9,082 bases of DNA. It comes from Betaproteobacteria bacterium. Lineage in GTDB: Bacteria > Pseudomonadota > Gammaproteobacteria > Burkholderiales > SG8-39. Location: contig JAOUGZ010000080.1 in NCBI GenBank assembly GCA_029865405.1, positions 1 through 9,082 of the forward strand, read 5' to 3'. Within the stretch, counting starts at the first letter, position 1, and each line of letters starts with the position of its first letter. A model generated the notes under the pieces. It saw only the letters and a list, made by a program, of their open reading frames with translations, searched no databases and was not told the DNA's origin. The position numbers and the translations under genes are program-made. Below, piece by piece: positions 1 through 8,163 of this stretch.

Positions 1-607
1 GAACGAAGTTGGAGAGCAGGCGGAGCCCGGCGGCCTGGCTTTTTTCCGGGTGGAACTGCACGGCGAAGATGTTATCGCGTGCGATGGCGCAGGTAAAGGC
101 GACGCCGTACGCGCAGGTCGCCACCGCCAGATCGCGGTCCGCGGGCTCCGGGTAGTAGCTGTGCACGAAATAGAAGCGCTCGCCGCCCGGAATGCCCGAC
201 CAGAGCGCGTGCGCGCGGCACTGGCGCACCTCGTTCCATCCCATGTGCGGCACCTTGAGACCCGCCATGCGCGCCGCCGGAAAGCGCGGCACCGTGCCCG
301 CGAGCAGGCCCAGGCCCGCCGCGTCGCCCTCCTCGCCCCGCTCGAACAGCATCTGCATGCCGACGCAGATCCCCAGGAACGGCTTGCCGCGGGCGGCTTC
401 GATCACCGCCTCGCGCGCCCCGCTGGCGGCGAGCTGGCGCATGCAATCGGGCAGGGCACCCTGTCCCGGCACGACGACCCGCTCGCTCGCGCGGATCACC
501 GCCGGATCGGCGGTCACGGCGACGTGCGCGCGCGGCGCCACGCGCTCGAGCGCTTTGGACACCGAGCGGATGTTGCCCATGCCGTAGTCGACTACAACGA
601 TGGCCAA
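1..607 (-). CDS. hisH: Imidazole glycerol phosphate synthase, glutamine amidotransferase subunit HisH (C-terminus cut by window edge)
   Basis: HisH hydrolyses glutamine and channels the ammonia to HisF, which makes imidazole glycerol phosphate and AICAR from PRFAR in histidine synthesis; it acts in the cytoplasm. The frame reads from a TTG at 605-607 and begins MAIVVVDYGMGNIRSV, the family's normal N-terminus. There are 202 residues before the edge, and the end (LRLLSNFV) suggests only about ten are missing. The class I amidotransferase triad is visible: nucleophile Cys81 in FLGICVGMQ, and His186 and Glu188 in QFHPEKS. The oxyanion-region motif PGQGALPDCM is also present. No ATG or GTG lies in frame just upstream and the Shine-Dalgarno sequence is poor, so the TTG start rests on homology to the family N-terminus. 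It follows hisB after a 66-bp gap that holds a hairpin; hisA and hisF would be expected next, beyond the left edge. The family call is near certain, the exact start less so. Confidence 0.95.
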   Translation of the reverse strand, partial: MAIVVVDYGMGNIRSVSKALERVAPRAHVAVTADPAVIRASERVVVPGQGALPDCMRQLAASGAREAVIEAARGKPFLGICVGMQMLFERGEEGDAAGLGLLAGTVPRFPAARMAGLKVPHMGWNEVRQCRAHALWSGIPGGERFYFVHSYYPEPADRDLAVATCAYGVAFTCAIARDNIFAVQFHPEKSQAAGLRLLSNFV

Positions 608-632
608 GTTGCGTTTTCTGAAAGTAAGGCGG

Positions 633-659
633 TGCGGCGCAGGCCCTATCTGCGCCGCA
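633..659 (-). repeat. Perfect 10-bp inverted repeat (hairpin) in the hisB-hisH gap
   Basis: Arms at 633-642 and 650-659 are exact reverse complements (TGCGGCGCAG and CTGCGCCGCA on the minus strand) around a 7-base loop, ATAGGGC. The hairpin lies wholly inside the 66-bp gap between the hisB stop and the hisH start. No run of T follows it in the direction of transcription (the next bases are CCGCCTTACTTTC), so it does not look like an efficient intrinsic terminator. It could stabilise or partly attenuate the his mRNA, or be an RNase processing point or a protein site. The role is unknown; the structure is directly visible. Confidence 0.7.
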
Positions 660-673
660 GCGCGTCGTGGTTC

Positions 674-1264
674 CTAGAGAGCGCCCTTCGTGGACGGCAC
701 GACGCCCGCGGCGCGCGCGTCGGCCTCGGCAGCCATGCGCAGCGCGCGCGCGAAGGCCTTGAACATGGTCTCGCACTGGTGGTGCGCGTTGTCGCCGCGC
801 AGGTTGTCGATGTGCAGCGTCACCTGGGCATGGTTGGCGAAGCCCTGGAAGAACTCGTGCACCAGGTCGACATCGAACTCGCCGATCAGCGCGCGCGTGA
901 ACTTGACGTGGTACTCGAGGCCGGGGCGGCCGGAGAGGTCGAGCACCACGCGCGACAGCGCCTCGTCGAGCGGCACGTAGGCGTGGCCGTAGCGGCGGAT
1001 GCCCGCCTTGTCGCCGACCGCCTTGAGGAAGGCCTGGCCGAGGGTGATGCCGATGTCCTCCACCGTGTGGTGCGCGTCGATGTGCAGGTCGCCCTTCGCC
1101 TCGATGTCGAGGTCGAGCATGCCGTGGCGCGCGACCTGGTCGAGCATGTGCTCGAGGAACGGCAGTCCCGTGACCAGCTTCGCCACGCCCTTGCCGTCCA
1201 GGTCGAGCTTCACCCGGATCTGGGTCTCCTTGGTGTTGCGCGTCACTTCGGCGGTGCGATTCAC
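674..1264 (-). CDS. hisB: Imidazoleglycerol-phosphate dehydratase HisB (monofunctional)
   Basis: HisB dehydrates imidazole glycerol phosphate to imidazole acetol phosphate, the step before HisC, as a cytoplasmic Mn-dependent oligomer. The product is 196 residues, the usual length of the stand-alone enzyme, and lacks the histidinol-phosphatase domain fused in E. coli HisB. The two metal-binding repeats are clear: [11 protein letters not shown] (His65, His66, Glu69) and [12 protein letters not shown] (His161, His162, Glu165), with [10 protein letters not shown] (His39) near the N-terminus. The start is GTG at 1262-1264, which overlaps the hisC stop as GTGA, implying translational coupling. The stop is TAG. 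A separate histidinol-phosphate phosphatase is required and is not in the window. Confidence 0.97.
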   Translation of the reverse strand: MNRTAEVTRNTKETQIRVKLDLDGKGVAKLVTGLPFLEHMLDQVARHGMLDLDIEAKGDLHIDAHHTVEDIGITLGQAFLKAVGDKAGIRRYGHAYVPLDEALSRVVLDLSGRPGLEYHVKFTRALIGEFDVDLVHEFFQGFANHAQVTLHIDNLRGDNAHHQCETMFKAFARALRMAAEADARAAGVVPSTKGAL

Positions 1265-2316
1265 AACGCTTCTCGCATGGCGGTGAGCAGTATACGGTTT
1301 TCATCGGGCGTGCCGACGGTGATGCGCAGGCAGTTCTCCAGCCCCGGCGAATTGAAGTTGCGCACCAGCACCCCCTGGCGGCGCAGCGCTTCGTAGGTGC
1401 GATCGGCGTCCGGCACCCGCACGAGGAAGAAGTTGGCCTGCGACGGAAACACCGTCACACCCGCGAGTGCGGCGAGCGCCTTGCCGAGGACGGCGCGCTC
1501 CGCGCGGATCTTTGCGGCCTGCTCCTCGAGCACCTCCAGGCGTTCGAGCACGAACTCGGCCGCGGCCTGCGTCAGCACGTTGACGTTATAGGCCTGGCGC
1601 ACCTTGTTGAACTCCTGGATCCACTGCGGGCGGCCGACGAGATACCCCAGGCGGATGCCGGCCAGCCCCAGCTTCGACACCGTGCGCATCACCACCAGGT
1701 TGGGGAACTCCGCGAGCCGCGGCAGGAAGCTCCTCTGCGCGAAGACGTGGTACGCCTCGTCGAGCACCACCAGTCCCTCGGCCGCGCGCAGCACCGCGAC
1801 CACGTCCTCCTCCGGGTACAGGACGCCGGTGGGATTGTTGGGATAGGCGATGAAGATGAGCGCCGGCTGCTCCGCCTTCACCCGGGCGACGAACGCATCG
1901 CGATCGAGTGTGTAGTCCGGACGCAGCTCGTAGCGCAGCGCGCGCATGCCGGAGAGCGTGGCGTTCATGCCGTACATGACGAAGGTCGGCGCCGGGAACA
2001 GCATCGCCGCGCCGGGACGCGCGCAGGCGAACGTGACGATCTGGATCAGGTCGTCGGAACCGTTGCCCAGCAGGATTTCCATGCCCGCCGGAACCTGCAT
2101 CTGCCTCGCCAGCAGCGCGCGCAGCCTCCTGCCCGAGGGATCCGGATAGCGATTGAGATCGACCCGCGACAGGTGCTCGGCCAGCTCGCGCCGCATCTGC
2201 GCCGGGAGCGGGTACGGGTTCTCCATCGCATCGAGCTTCACCATGCCGTCGCTCTCCGCGACGTGGTAGGCCTTGAGCGCGAGGATCTCGGGCCGGATGA
2301 GCTGGTCGGGGGTCAC
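1261..2316 (-). CDS. hisC: Histidinol-phosphate aminotransferase HisC
   Basis: This PLP-dependent fold type I aminotransferase converts imidazole acetol phosphate and glutamate to histidinol phosphate and 2-oxoglutarate. It has 351 residues, normal for HisC. Visible landmarks are the N-terminal [11 protein letters not shown] substrate/PLP region (about 28-38), NGSDDLI (85-91, phosphate contact), AYPNNPTG (157-164), [10 protein letters not shown] (183-192, with Asp186 facing the PLP ring nitrogen) and [15 protein letters not shown], in which Lys215 should be the Schiff-base lysine. The start is GTG (2314-2316), overlapping the hisD stop as GTGA, with a GAGGT Shine-Dalgarno about 5 nt upstream inside hisD. 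Its own stop overlaps the hisB start in the same way. Its position between hisD and hisB supports HisC over a paralogous aromatic aminotransferase. Confidence 0.96.
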   Translation of the reverse strand: MTPDQLIRPEILALKAYHVAESDGMVKLDAMENPYPLPAQMRRELAEHLSRVDLNRYPDPSGRRLRALLARQMQVPAGMEILLGNGSDDLIQIVTFACARPGAAMLFPAPTFVMYGMNATLSGMRALRYELRPDYTLDRDAFVARVKAEQPALIFIAYPNNPTGVLYPEEDVVAVLRAAEGLVVLDEAYHVFAQRSFLPRLAEFPNLVVMRTVSKLGLAGIRLGYLVGRPQWIQEFNKVRQAYNVNVLTQAAAEFVLERLEVLEEQAAKIRAERAVLGKALAALAGVTVFPSQANFFLVRVPDADRTYEALRRQGVLVRNFNSPGLENCLRITVGTPDENRILLTAMREAL

Positions 2317-3575
2317 TTGAACCTCAGCTCGGCCGAGCGCGCGTGCGCCTGCAGGCCCTCGCCTTCGGCGAGCGTGGCGGCGAGCCGGCCGAGGGTGGCG
2401 GCGCCCTTCTGCGACACGCCGATCAGGCTGGTGCGCTTCTGGAAGTCGTACACGCCGAGCGGCGAGGAGAACCGCGCCGTGCCGGAGGTCGGCAGCACGT
2501 GGTTCGGGCCGGCGCAGTAGTCACCGATCGCCTCGGAGCTGTAACGGCCGAGAAACACCGCGCCCGCGCGCGTGAGCTTCGGCAGCCAGCGGTCGGGATC
2601 CTCCACCAGCAGCTCGAGGTGCTCGGGGGCGATCCGGTTGGCGACGTCGCAGGCCTCCTCGATATCCCGAGTGAGGACGAGCATCCCGCGCGCTTTCAGC
2701 GAAGCCGCGATGACCTTCCTGCGCGCCATCTCCGGAAGGAGCTTGCCGACGGCGGCTTCGACGGCGTCGAGGACGCCCGCGTTCGGGGACAGCAGGATCG
2801 CCTGCGCCGATTCGTCGTGCTCGGCCTGCGAGAACAGGTCCATCGCCACCCAGTCCGCGGGCGCCGAGTCGTCCGCGATCACGAGGATCTCCGAGGGGCC
2901 CGCGACCATGTCGATGCCCACATCGCCGAACACCTGGCGCTTCGCTTCGGCCACAAACGCGTTGCCCGGGCCGACGATCTTGTCCACGCGCGGGATCGAC
3001 TTCGTGCCGTAGGCGAGCGCGGCGATTGCCTGCGCGCCCCCGACACGGATCAAACGGTCCACGCCCGCGAGCGCCGCCGCCGCCAGCACCAGCGGGTTCG
3101 GATTCGGGCAGGCCATGACGAGCTCGCCAACCCCGGCCACCTTGGCCGGCACCGCGTTCATCAGCACCGAGGATGGATAGGCCGCCTTGCCGCCGGGCAC
3201 ATACAGCCCGACGCGTGCGAGCGCGCTGATGCGCTGCCCGAGGCGGGTGCCCTCGGCGTCGGTGTATTCCCAGGACTGCTGCAGCTGTTTCTCGTGAAAC
3301 GACCGGATGCGCTCGTGCGCCGCGCGCAGCGCGCGCGCCAGTCCGGCGGGGATGGCGTCGACGAGCGCCGCCGTGATGGAGATCTGCGTCGGCGCGAAGC
3401 CGTCGAATTTCTTCGTGTACTGGCGCACTGCGGCGTCGCCGCGCCTGCGCACGTCGGCGAGGATTCTGCGCACGGTCTTCTGCACCGTCGGATCCAGCGC
3501 CGCGTCGCAGCGCGTGAGGGCCTCGAGCTTGCGCTCGAAGCCGGCGGCGCGCGTAGAGAGGCGCCGCAGCTTCAC
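2313..3575 (-). CDS. hisD: Histidinol dehydrogenase HisD
   Basis: HisD catalyses the last two steps of histidine synthesis, oxidising L-histidinol to histidine through histidinal with two NAD+; it is a Zn-dependent cytoplasmic dimer. The product is 420 residues, close to the usual length of about 430. Expected residues are all present: Gln250 and His253 in [12 protein letters not shown], the catalytic Glu318-His319 pair in [11 protein letters not shown], Asp352 in [15 protein letters not shown], and the C-terminal His411 in HARSAELR (Zn ligands Gln, His, Asp, His). [11 protein letters not shown] (125-135) and [16 protein letters not shown] (197-212) are family signatures. The start is GTG at 3573-3575, overlapping the hisG TGA by four bases; the Shine-Dalgarno is weak, so coupling to hisG translation is likely. 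The stop overlaps hisC. Confidence 0.97.
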   Translation of the reverse strand: MKLRRLSTRAAGFERKLEALTRCDAALDPTVQKTVRRILADVRRRGDAAVRQYTKKFDGFAPTQISITAALVDAIPAGLARALRAAHERIRSFHEKQLQQSWEYTDAEGTRLGQRISALARVGLYVPGGKAAYPSSVLMNAVPAKVAGVGELVMACPNPNPLVLAAAALAGVDRLIRVGGAQAIAALAYGTKSIPRVDKIVGPGNAFVAEAKRQVFGDVGIDMVAGPSEILVIADDSAPADWVAMDLFSQAEHDESAQAILLSPNAGVLDAVEAAVGKLLPEMARRKVIAASLKARGMLVLTRDIEEACDVANRIAPEHLELLVEDPDRWLPKLTRAGAVFLGRYSSEAIGDYCAGPNHVLPTSGTARFSSPLGVYDFQKRTSLIGVSQKGAATLGRLAATLAEGEGLQAHARSAELRFK

Positions 3576-4216
3576 GTCCGCGCCGCCTTCGCGAACGCAT
3601 CGATCAGCGGCAGCAGCTGTGCGCGCCGCGTCTTCAGCGCCGCCTGGTTGACGATGAGGCGCGCCGACACCGGCAGGATCTCCTCCACCGCGACGAGCCG
3701 GTTGGCCTTGAGCGTCCTGCCGGTGGACACCAGGTCGACGATCGCGTCGGCGAGCCCCAGGATGGGCGCGAGCTCCATCGAACCGTAGAGACGGATCAGG
3801 TCCACGTGCACGCCCTTGTCGGCGAAGAACTCGCGCGTGATGCGCTCGTACTTGGTGGCGACGCGCAGGCGTGCGCCCTGCCGCACCGCGCCCGCGTAGT
3901 CGAACCCCTTGCGCACCGCGACCATCATGCGGCAGCGCGCGATGCCGAGGTCGAGCGGCTGGTACAGGCCCTCGCCGCCGTGCTCTTCGAGCACGTCGCC
4001 GCCGGCGATGCCGAGATCGGCGGCGCCGTGCGCGACGTAGGTGGGCGTGTCCGCTGCGCGCACGATGACCAGGCTCACGTCGCGGCGCGCAGTCGGGATG
4101 ATGAGCTTGCGGGAGCGCTCCGGATCTTCCCTAGGCGCGACGCCGGCGCGCGCCAGCAGCGGCCCCGTTTCCTCCAGGATCCGTCCCTTGGACAGCGCGA
4201 TGCCGATGCCGGTCAT
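3572..4216 (-). CDS. hisG: ATP phosphoribosyltransferase, short-form catalytic subunit HisG
   Basis: HisG joins ATP and PRPP to make phosphoribosyl-ATP, the first committed and normally histidine-inhibited step. The product is 214 residues, typical of the short form (HisG-S), which lacks the C-terminal regulatory domain of the E. coli enzyme and works as a hetero-octamer with HisZ; no hisZ is in this window. Landmarks are [17 protein letters not shown] at the N-terminus, [13 protein letters not shown] (66-78), [13 protein letters not shown] (119-131) and the PRPP-binding stretch at 145-172 that includes [11 protein letters not shown]. The ATG at 4214-4216 places the start exactly where the family begins. 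The open frame continues far upstream through murA, but that extension has no family resemblance. There is no Shine-Dalgarno (the ten bases before ATG are CATTTGCCTC), and an intrinsic terminator sits just upstream. The end overlaps hisD as GTGA. Confidence 0.96.
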   Translation of the reverse strand: MTGIGIALSKGRILEETGPLLARAGVAPREDPERSRKLIIPTARRDVSLVIVRAADTPTYVAHGAADLGIAGGDVLEEHGGEGLYQPLDLGIARCRMMVAVRKGFDYAGAVRQGARLRVATKYERITREFFADKGVHVDLIRLYGSMELAPILGLADAIVDLVSTGRTLKANRLVAVEEILPVSARLIVNQAALKTRRAQLLPLIDAFAKAART

Positions 4217-4226
4217 GAGGCAAATG

Positions 4227-4249
4227 AAAAAAGGCCCCGAAGGGCCCCT
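4227..4249 (-). terminator. Intrinsic terminator between murA and hisG
   Basis: On the minus strand the bases at 4246-4242 (GGCCC) pair with 4237-4233 (GGGCC) around a TTCG tetraloop closed by C-G, a very stable UUCG hairpin, followed at once by six T (4232-4227). G-U and A-U pairs can extend the stem into the start of the T run. This is the classic rho-independent form and lies 24 nt after the murA stop, so it should end the mla-ibaG-murA transcript. It is oddly close to hisG: only ten bases separate the T run from the hisG ATG. It could therefore act as a partial terminator or attenuator for the his genes. There is no T run in the opposite direction, so it is one-way. Confidence 0.85.
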
Positions 4250-4272
4250 CCCGCTTGATTCGGAAGAGGATT

Positions 4273-5758
<1,486 letters not shown>

Positions 5759-5760
5759 GA

Positions 5761-6516
5761 TCAGGTCCTGAGCTTGTAGCCCTTTTTCAGCAAGTGCAGC
5801 GTCAGCGCCGACAGCAGCGCCAAGCTTACCGCGACCACGGCGAGGCTGGCCGCGGGCGCGACGTCGGAGGCGCCGAAGAAGCCGTAGCGAAAGCCGTCGA
5901 TCATGTAGAAGAACGGATTGAGGTGCGAGATCGCCTGCCACTGCTGCGGCAGCGAATGGATCGAGTAGAACACGCCCGAGAGCATGGTGAGGGGCAGGAT
6001 GAGGAAGTTCTGGAAGGCCGCGATCTGGTCGAACTTCTCCGCCCAAAGCCCGGCGAGCAGGCCAAGCACGCCCAGCAACAGGCTGCCGAGCAGCGCGAAG
6101 GCGCACGCCCAGAGCGGCGCCACCACGGACAGATCGACGAACCACGCCGTCACCGCCAGCACGCCGAGCCCGACTCCCAGACCGCGCGCCGCCGAAGCGA
6201 GCACGTAGGCGGCGAAGAACTCGAGATGCGACAGGGGAGAAAGAAGAACGAACACCAGGTTGCCGGTTATCTTCGACTGGATCAGGCTCGACGAGCTGTT
6301 GGCGAAAGCGTTCTGCAGCACGCTCATCATCACCAGGCCCGGCACCAGGAACGCCGTATACGGCACGCCCTCGAACACGCGCACGTGGCCGCCGAGCGCC
6401 TGCGCGAAGATCACCAGGTACAGGAGCGCGCTCAGCACCGGCCCGCCCACGGTCTGCACGCCGACCTTCCAGAACCTGAGCAGCTCCTTGGCGAGCAGCG
6501 TGGCGAATCCGGTCAT
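5761..6516 (-). CDS. ABC-2 type transporter permease, YadH-like
   Basis: This is an integral inner-membrane subunit of an ABC-2 (type V exporter-like) transporter, 251 residues with about six hydrophobic segments near 23-42, 55-75, 100-125, 132-158, 168-188 and 222-244. The stretch around FLILPLTMLSGVFYSI and LNPFFYMIDGFRYGFFG (199-215) is the conserved ABC-2 signature region, as in E. coli YadH and the NodJ/DrrB-type permeases. It follows the ATPase gene with a one-base gap and precedes ibaG by two bases, so the pair is surely co-transcribed. The substrate is unknown. It is not MlaE: MlaE has a different fold (Pfam MlaE/permease) and motifs. Location between mla genes and murA suggests an envelope role, which is inference only. 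Confidence 0.92.
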   Translation of the reverse strand: MTGFATLLAKELLRFWKVGVQTVGGPVLSALLYLVIFAQALGGHVRVFEGVPYTAFLVPGLVMMSVLQNAFANSSSSLIQSKITGNLVFVLLSPLSHLEFFAAYVLASAARGLGVGLGVLAVTAWFVDLSVVAPLWACAFALLGSLLLGVLGLLAGLWAEKFDQIAAFQNFLILPLTMLSGVFYSIHSLPQQWQAISHLNPFFYMIDGFRYGFFGASDVAPAASLAVVAVSLALLSALTLHLLKKGYKLRT

Positions 6517-6517
6517 G

Positions 6518-7249
6518 TCAGTGCTTCTGCATGAGATGCAGGAACACGTCCTCCAGGTCGGCGGGGTGCGGGCCGGCGAAGCTCGCGAGCAGGTTCTGCG
6601 TCGTGTCGAGCACCACGACGCGGCCCGCCTTCAGCATGGCGATCCTCTGGCAGTGCTCCTCGGCCTCCTCCAGGTAGTGCGTGGTGAGCACGATGGTGTG
6701 GCCGTCGCGGTTCAGGCGCCGCACGAACTGCCACAGGCCCTGGCGCAGCTCGACGTCCACGCCCGCGGTCGGCTCGTCGAGCACGATCACCGGCGGCTTG
6801 TGCACCAGCGCCTGCGCCACCAGCACGCGGCGCTTCATGCCGCCCGAGAGCGAGCGCATGTTGGCGTCGGCCTTGGCGTCGAGATCGAGATGGTGCATCA
6901 CCTCGTCGATCCAGGCGTCGTTCGCGCGGATGCCGAAGTAGCCCGACTGGAAGCGCAAGGTCTCGCGCACGGTGAAGAACGGGTCGAACACCAGCTCCTG
7001 CGGCACCACGCCGAGCGTGCGCCGCGCCCGGCGGTAGTCCGCGATCACGTCCGCGCCCAGCACCGCCACCGATCCGGCATTGGCGCGCGCCAGGCCGGCG
7101 ATGATGTTGATGAGCGTGGTCTTGCCGGCGCCGTTCGGGCCGAGCAGGCCGAAAAACTCGCCCTGGCGCACCTCGAGCGTCACGCCGGCGAGCGCCTGCA
7201 GCGCACCGTAGCGCTTCTCCACGCCGCGTACCTCGATGGCGGGGATCAG
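6518..7249 (-). CDS. ABC transporter ATP-binding protein, YadG-like
   Basis: This cytoplasmic ATPase subunit should drive the adjacent ABC-2 permease. Counting from CTG at 7249 (243 residues), Walker A GPNGAGKTT is at 37-45, the Q-loop Gln at 84 (VVPQE), the signature LSGGM at 134-138, Walker B VIVLDEPT at 154-161 and the H-loop His191 (LTTHYLEEAE). The C-terminal tail PADLEDVFLHLMQ is typical of the DrrA/NodI/YadG group. Start choice: the first standard start codon in frame is GTG at 7220-7222, but that would remove the first beta strand (AIEVRGVEKRYG), which the family normally has. The upstream CTG at 7247-7249 restores MIPAIEVRGVEKRYG and overlaps the mlaB stop as CTGA, like the NTGA junctions elsewhere here. 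If GTG is used the protein has 234 residues. The family is certain, the start open. Confidence 0.9.
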   Translation of the reverse strand: MIPAIEVRGVEKRYGALQALAGVTLEVRQGEFFGLLGPNGAGKTTLINIIAGLARANAGSVAVLGADVIADYRRARRTLGVVPQELVFDPFFTVRETLRFQSGYFGIRANDAWIDEVMHHLDLDAKADANMRSLSGGMKRRVLVAQALVHKPPVIVLDEPTAGVDVELRQGLWQFVRRLNRDGHTIVLTTHYLEEAEEHCQRIAMLKAGRVVVLDTTQNLLASFAGPHPADLEDVFLHLMQKH

Positions 7250-7536
7250 CTTGCGGCTTCTTGCGGCAGCAGCTCGGCCACGCCGTATAGCTGCGCCAGG
7301 CTCTTCAGGTCCGGCGGCAGCCGCACGAGCGCGAGCGGGCGCTCGCGCTGCTTGGCCGCGCGCATCCAGGCGAACAGCACCGCGAGCAGCGACGAGTCGA
7401 GCTCCGTGACTTCGCCCAGGTCGACCGTGCGCACGCCGGCTTCGAGCGGGCCGCGTGCCGCCTCGAGCAGCTGCGCGGCCGTGGCGAGCGTCGCCGGGCC
7501 GCTGACGGTGAGGCGCTCGCCGTCGACGCGGATCAT
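7246..7536 (-). CDS. mlaB: STAS-domain protein MlaB (Mla lipid transport subunit)
   Basis: MlaB is the small cytoplasmic STAS protein that binds the MlaF ATPase and is needed for assembly and activity of the MlaFEDB inner-membrane complex. The product is 96 residues, one STAS domain. The diagnostic segment is RTVDLGEVTELDSSLLAVL (36-54), where the Asp-Ser-Ser turn (47-49) corresponds to the Asp-Thr turn of E. coli MlaB; the end LKSLAQLYGVAELL is the usual last helix. The ATG at 7534-7536 overlaps the mlaC stop as ATGA. Overall STAS sequence is weakly conserved and could also fit an anti-sigma factor antagonist, but the place directly after mlaC and the general length make MlaB the clear choice. 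Confidence 0.9.
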   Translation of the reverse strand: MIRVDGERLTVSGPATLATAAQLLEAARGPLEAGVRTVDLGEVTELDSSLLAVLFAWMRAAKQRERPLALVRLPPDLKSLAQLYGVAELLPQEAAS

Positions 7537-8153
7537 TTTCCGGCGTCCGCCCGCGGCGCGTCCATGGATCGGTTCTTTTCCTCCAGCGCCGCGATCAGGC
7601 CGTCGACGCCCTTGTCGCGCACGATGGTCGCGAACTCGGTGCGGTAGTTGACCACCAGGCTGATGCCGCCCACGCGCACGTCGTAGACCTGCCAGCCGCG
7701 CGCGGTCTTCTCCATGTCGTACTCGACCGGGACCGGCTGCGCGCCGGACTGCAGCACGCGCACCTCCACCGTGACGTCGGTGTCCCCGGGCTTCATGCGC
7801 AGCGGCCGGAACTCGAACTTCTGATTGCCGAAGGCGCTGAGCGAGCTGGCGTAGGTGCGCACGAGCAGCGTGCGGAACGCGTCGGCCAGGCGTTTCTTCT
7901 GCTCGGGCGTGGCCTTGCGCCAGTGCACACCGACGGCGAGCGCCGTCATGCCCACGTGGTTGAAGTGCGGTAGCGCCTTGTCCTCGATCAGGCGGATGGT
8001 CTTGGCGCGGTCGCCTTCCTGCAGGTCCTTGTCCGTGACGATGAAGCGCTGGATGTCCAGCATCACGTCCCTTACGAGGGCATCGGGCGCCAGCGGCTCG
8101 GCGAGTGCCGCGCCCGCGACGAGCGCCAGCGCGGCGGCAAGCATGCGTTTCAT
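7533..8153 (-). CDS. mlaC: Periplasmic phospholipid-binding protein MlaC
   Basis: MlaC ferries phospholipid across the periplasm between the MlaA-porin complex and the inner-membrane MlaFEDB complex. The 206-residue product belongs to the Tol_Tol_Ttg2/MlaC family. A Sec signal peptide is plain: MKR, a hydrophobic stretch LAAALALVAGAA, and an Ala-Leu-Ala cleavage site after residue 18, giving a mature start at EPLAPDAL. Family features include PHFNHVGMTALAVGVHWRKA (62-81), TPEQKKRLADAFRTLLVRTY (82-101), VPVEYDMEKTARGWQVYDV and the GGISLVVNYRTEFATIV segment near the C-terminus. The start ATG has a strong GGAGG five bases upstream. It lies ten bases after mlaA and overlaps mlaB by four. Confidence 0.96.
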   Translation of the reverse strand: MKRMLAAALALVAGAALAEPLAPDALVRDVMLDIQRFIVTDKDLQEGDRAKTIRLIEDKALPHFNHVGMTALAVGVHWRKATPEQKKRLADAFRTLLVRTYASSLSAFGNQKFEFRPLRMKPGDTDVTVEVRVLQSGAQPVPVEYDMEKTARGWQVYDVRVGGISLVVNYRTEFATIVRDKGVDGLIAALEEKNRSMDAPRADAGK

Positions 8154-8158
8154 CTGCG

Positions 8159-8163
8159 CCTCC
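8159..8163 (-). promoter_or_regulatory. Strong Shine-Dalgarno of mlaC
   Basis: GGAGG on the minus strand sits directly after the mlaA TAA stop and five bases before the mlaC ATG. It is the best ribosome-binding site in the window and fixes the mlaC start. The contrast with the weak sites at most overlapping junctions suggests mlaC is translated independently and more strongly, in keeping with a soluble carrier needed in excess; that last point is inference. Confidence 0.75.

Noticed and set aside
50..1396. A 448-codon open frame on the plus strand opposite hisH and hisB
   Set aside because: It is antisense to two clearly recognisable enzymes, crosses their boundary, and its product is low-complexity, rich in Arg, His, Ala and Val, as expected from the complement of GC-rich codons.
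2343..3788. A 481-codon open frame on the plus strand opposite hisD and the end of hisG
   Set aside because: Same reasons: opposite strand of strong genes, no family motif, and skewed Arg/His/Val-rich composition.
4217..4272. His-leader peptide or histidine riboswitch-type attenuator before hisG
   Set aside because: The 56-bp gap has no start codon followed by a run of His codons and is too short for a leader with alternative hairpins; only the terminator hairpin is visible.
5759..6145. Upstream extension of ibaG in frame, giving a 208-residue protein
   Set aside because: The extra part is a frame-shifted reading of the permease gene; the BolA domain starts just after the ATG at 5758, which has its own AGGA site.
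5761..7249. The ABC pair as MlaF and MlaE
   Set aside because: The permease has the ABC-2 layout with the LNPFFYMIDGFRYG region, not MlaE motifs, and the ATPase tail is of the DrrA/YadG type; mlaF and mlaE are expected upstream of mlaD, beyond the right edge.
7246..7536. Anti-sigma factor antagonist (SpoIIAA/RsbV-like) instead of MlaB
   Set aside because: The STAS fold fits both, but direct overlap with mlaC and no partner kinase or sigma-factor gene nearby make MlaB far more likely.
6260..7651. A 463-codon open frame on the plus strand opposite the ABC transporter genes and mlaB
   Set aside because: It runs antisense across four genes with intact motifs and has no recognisable domain, so it is a GC-rich shadow.
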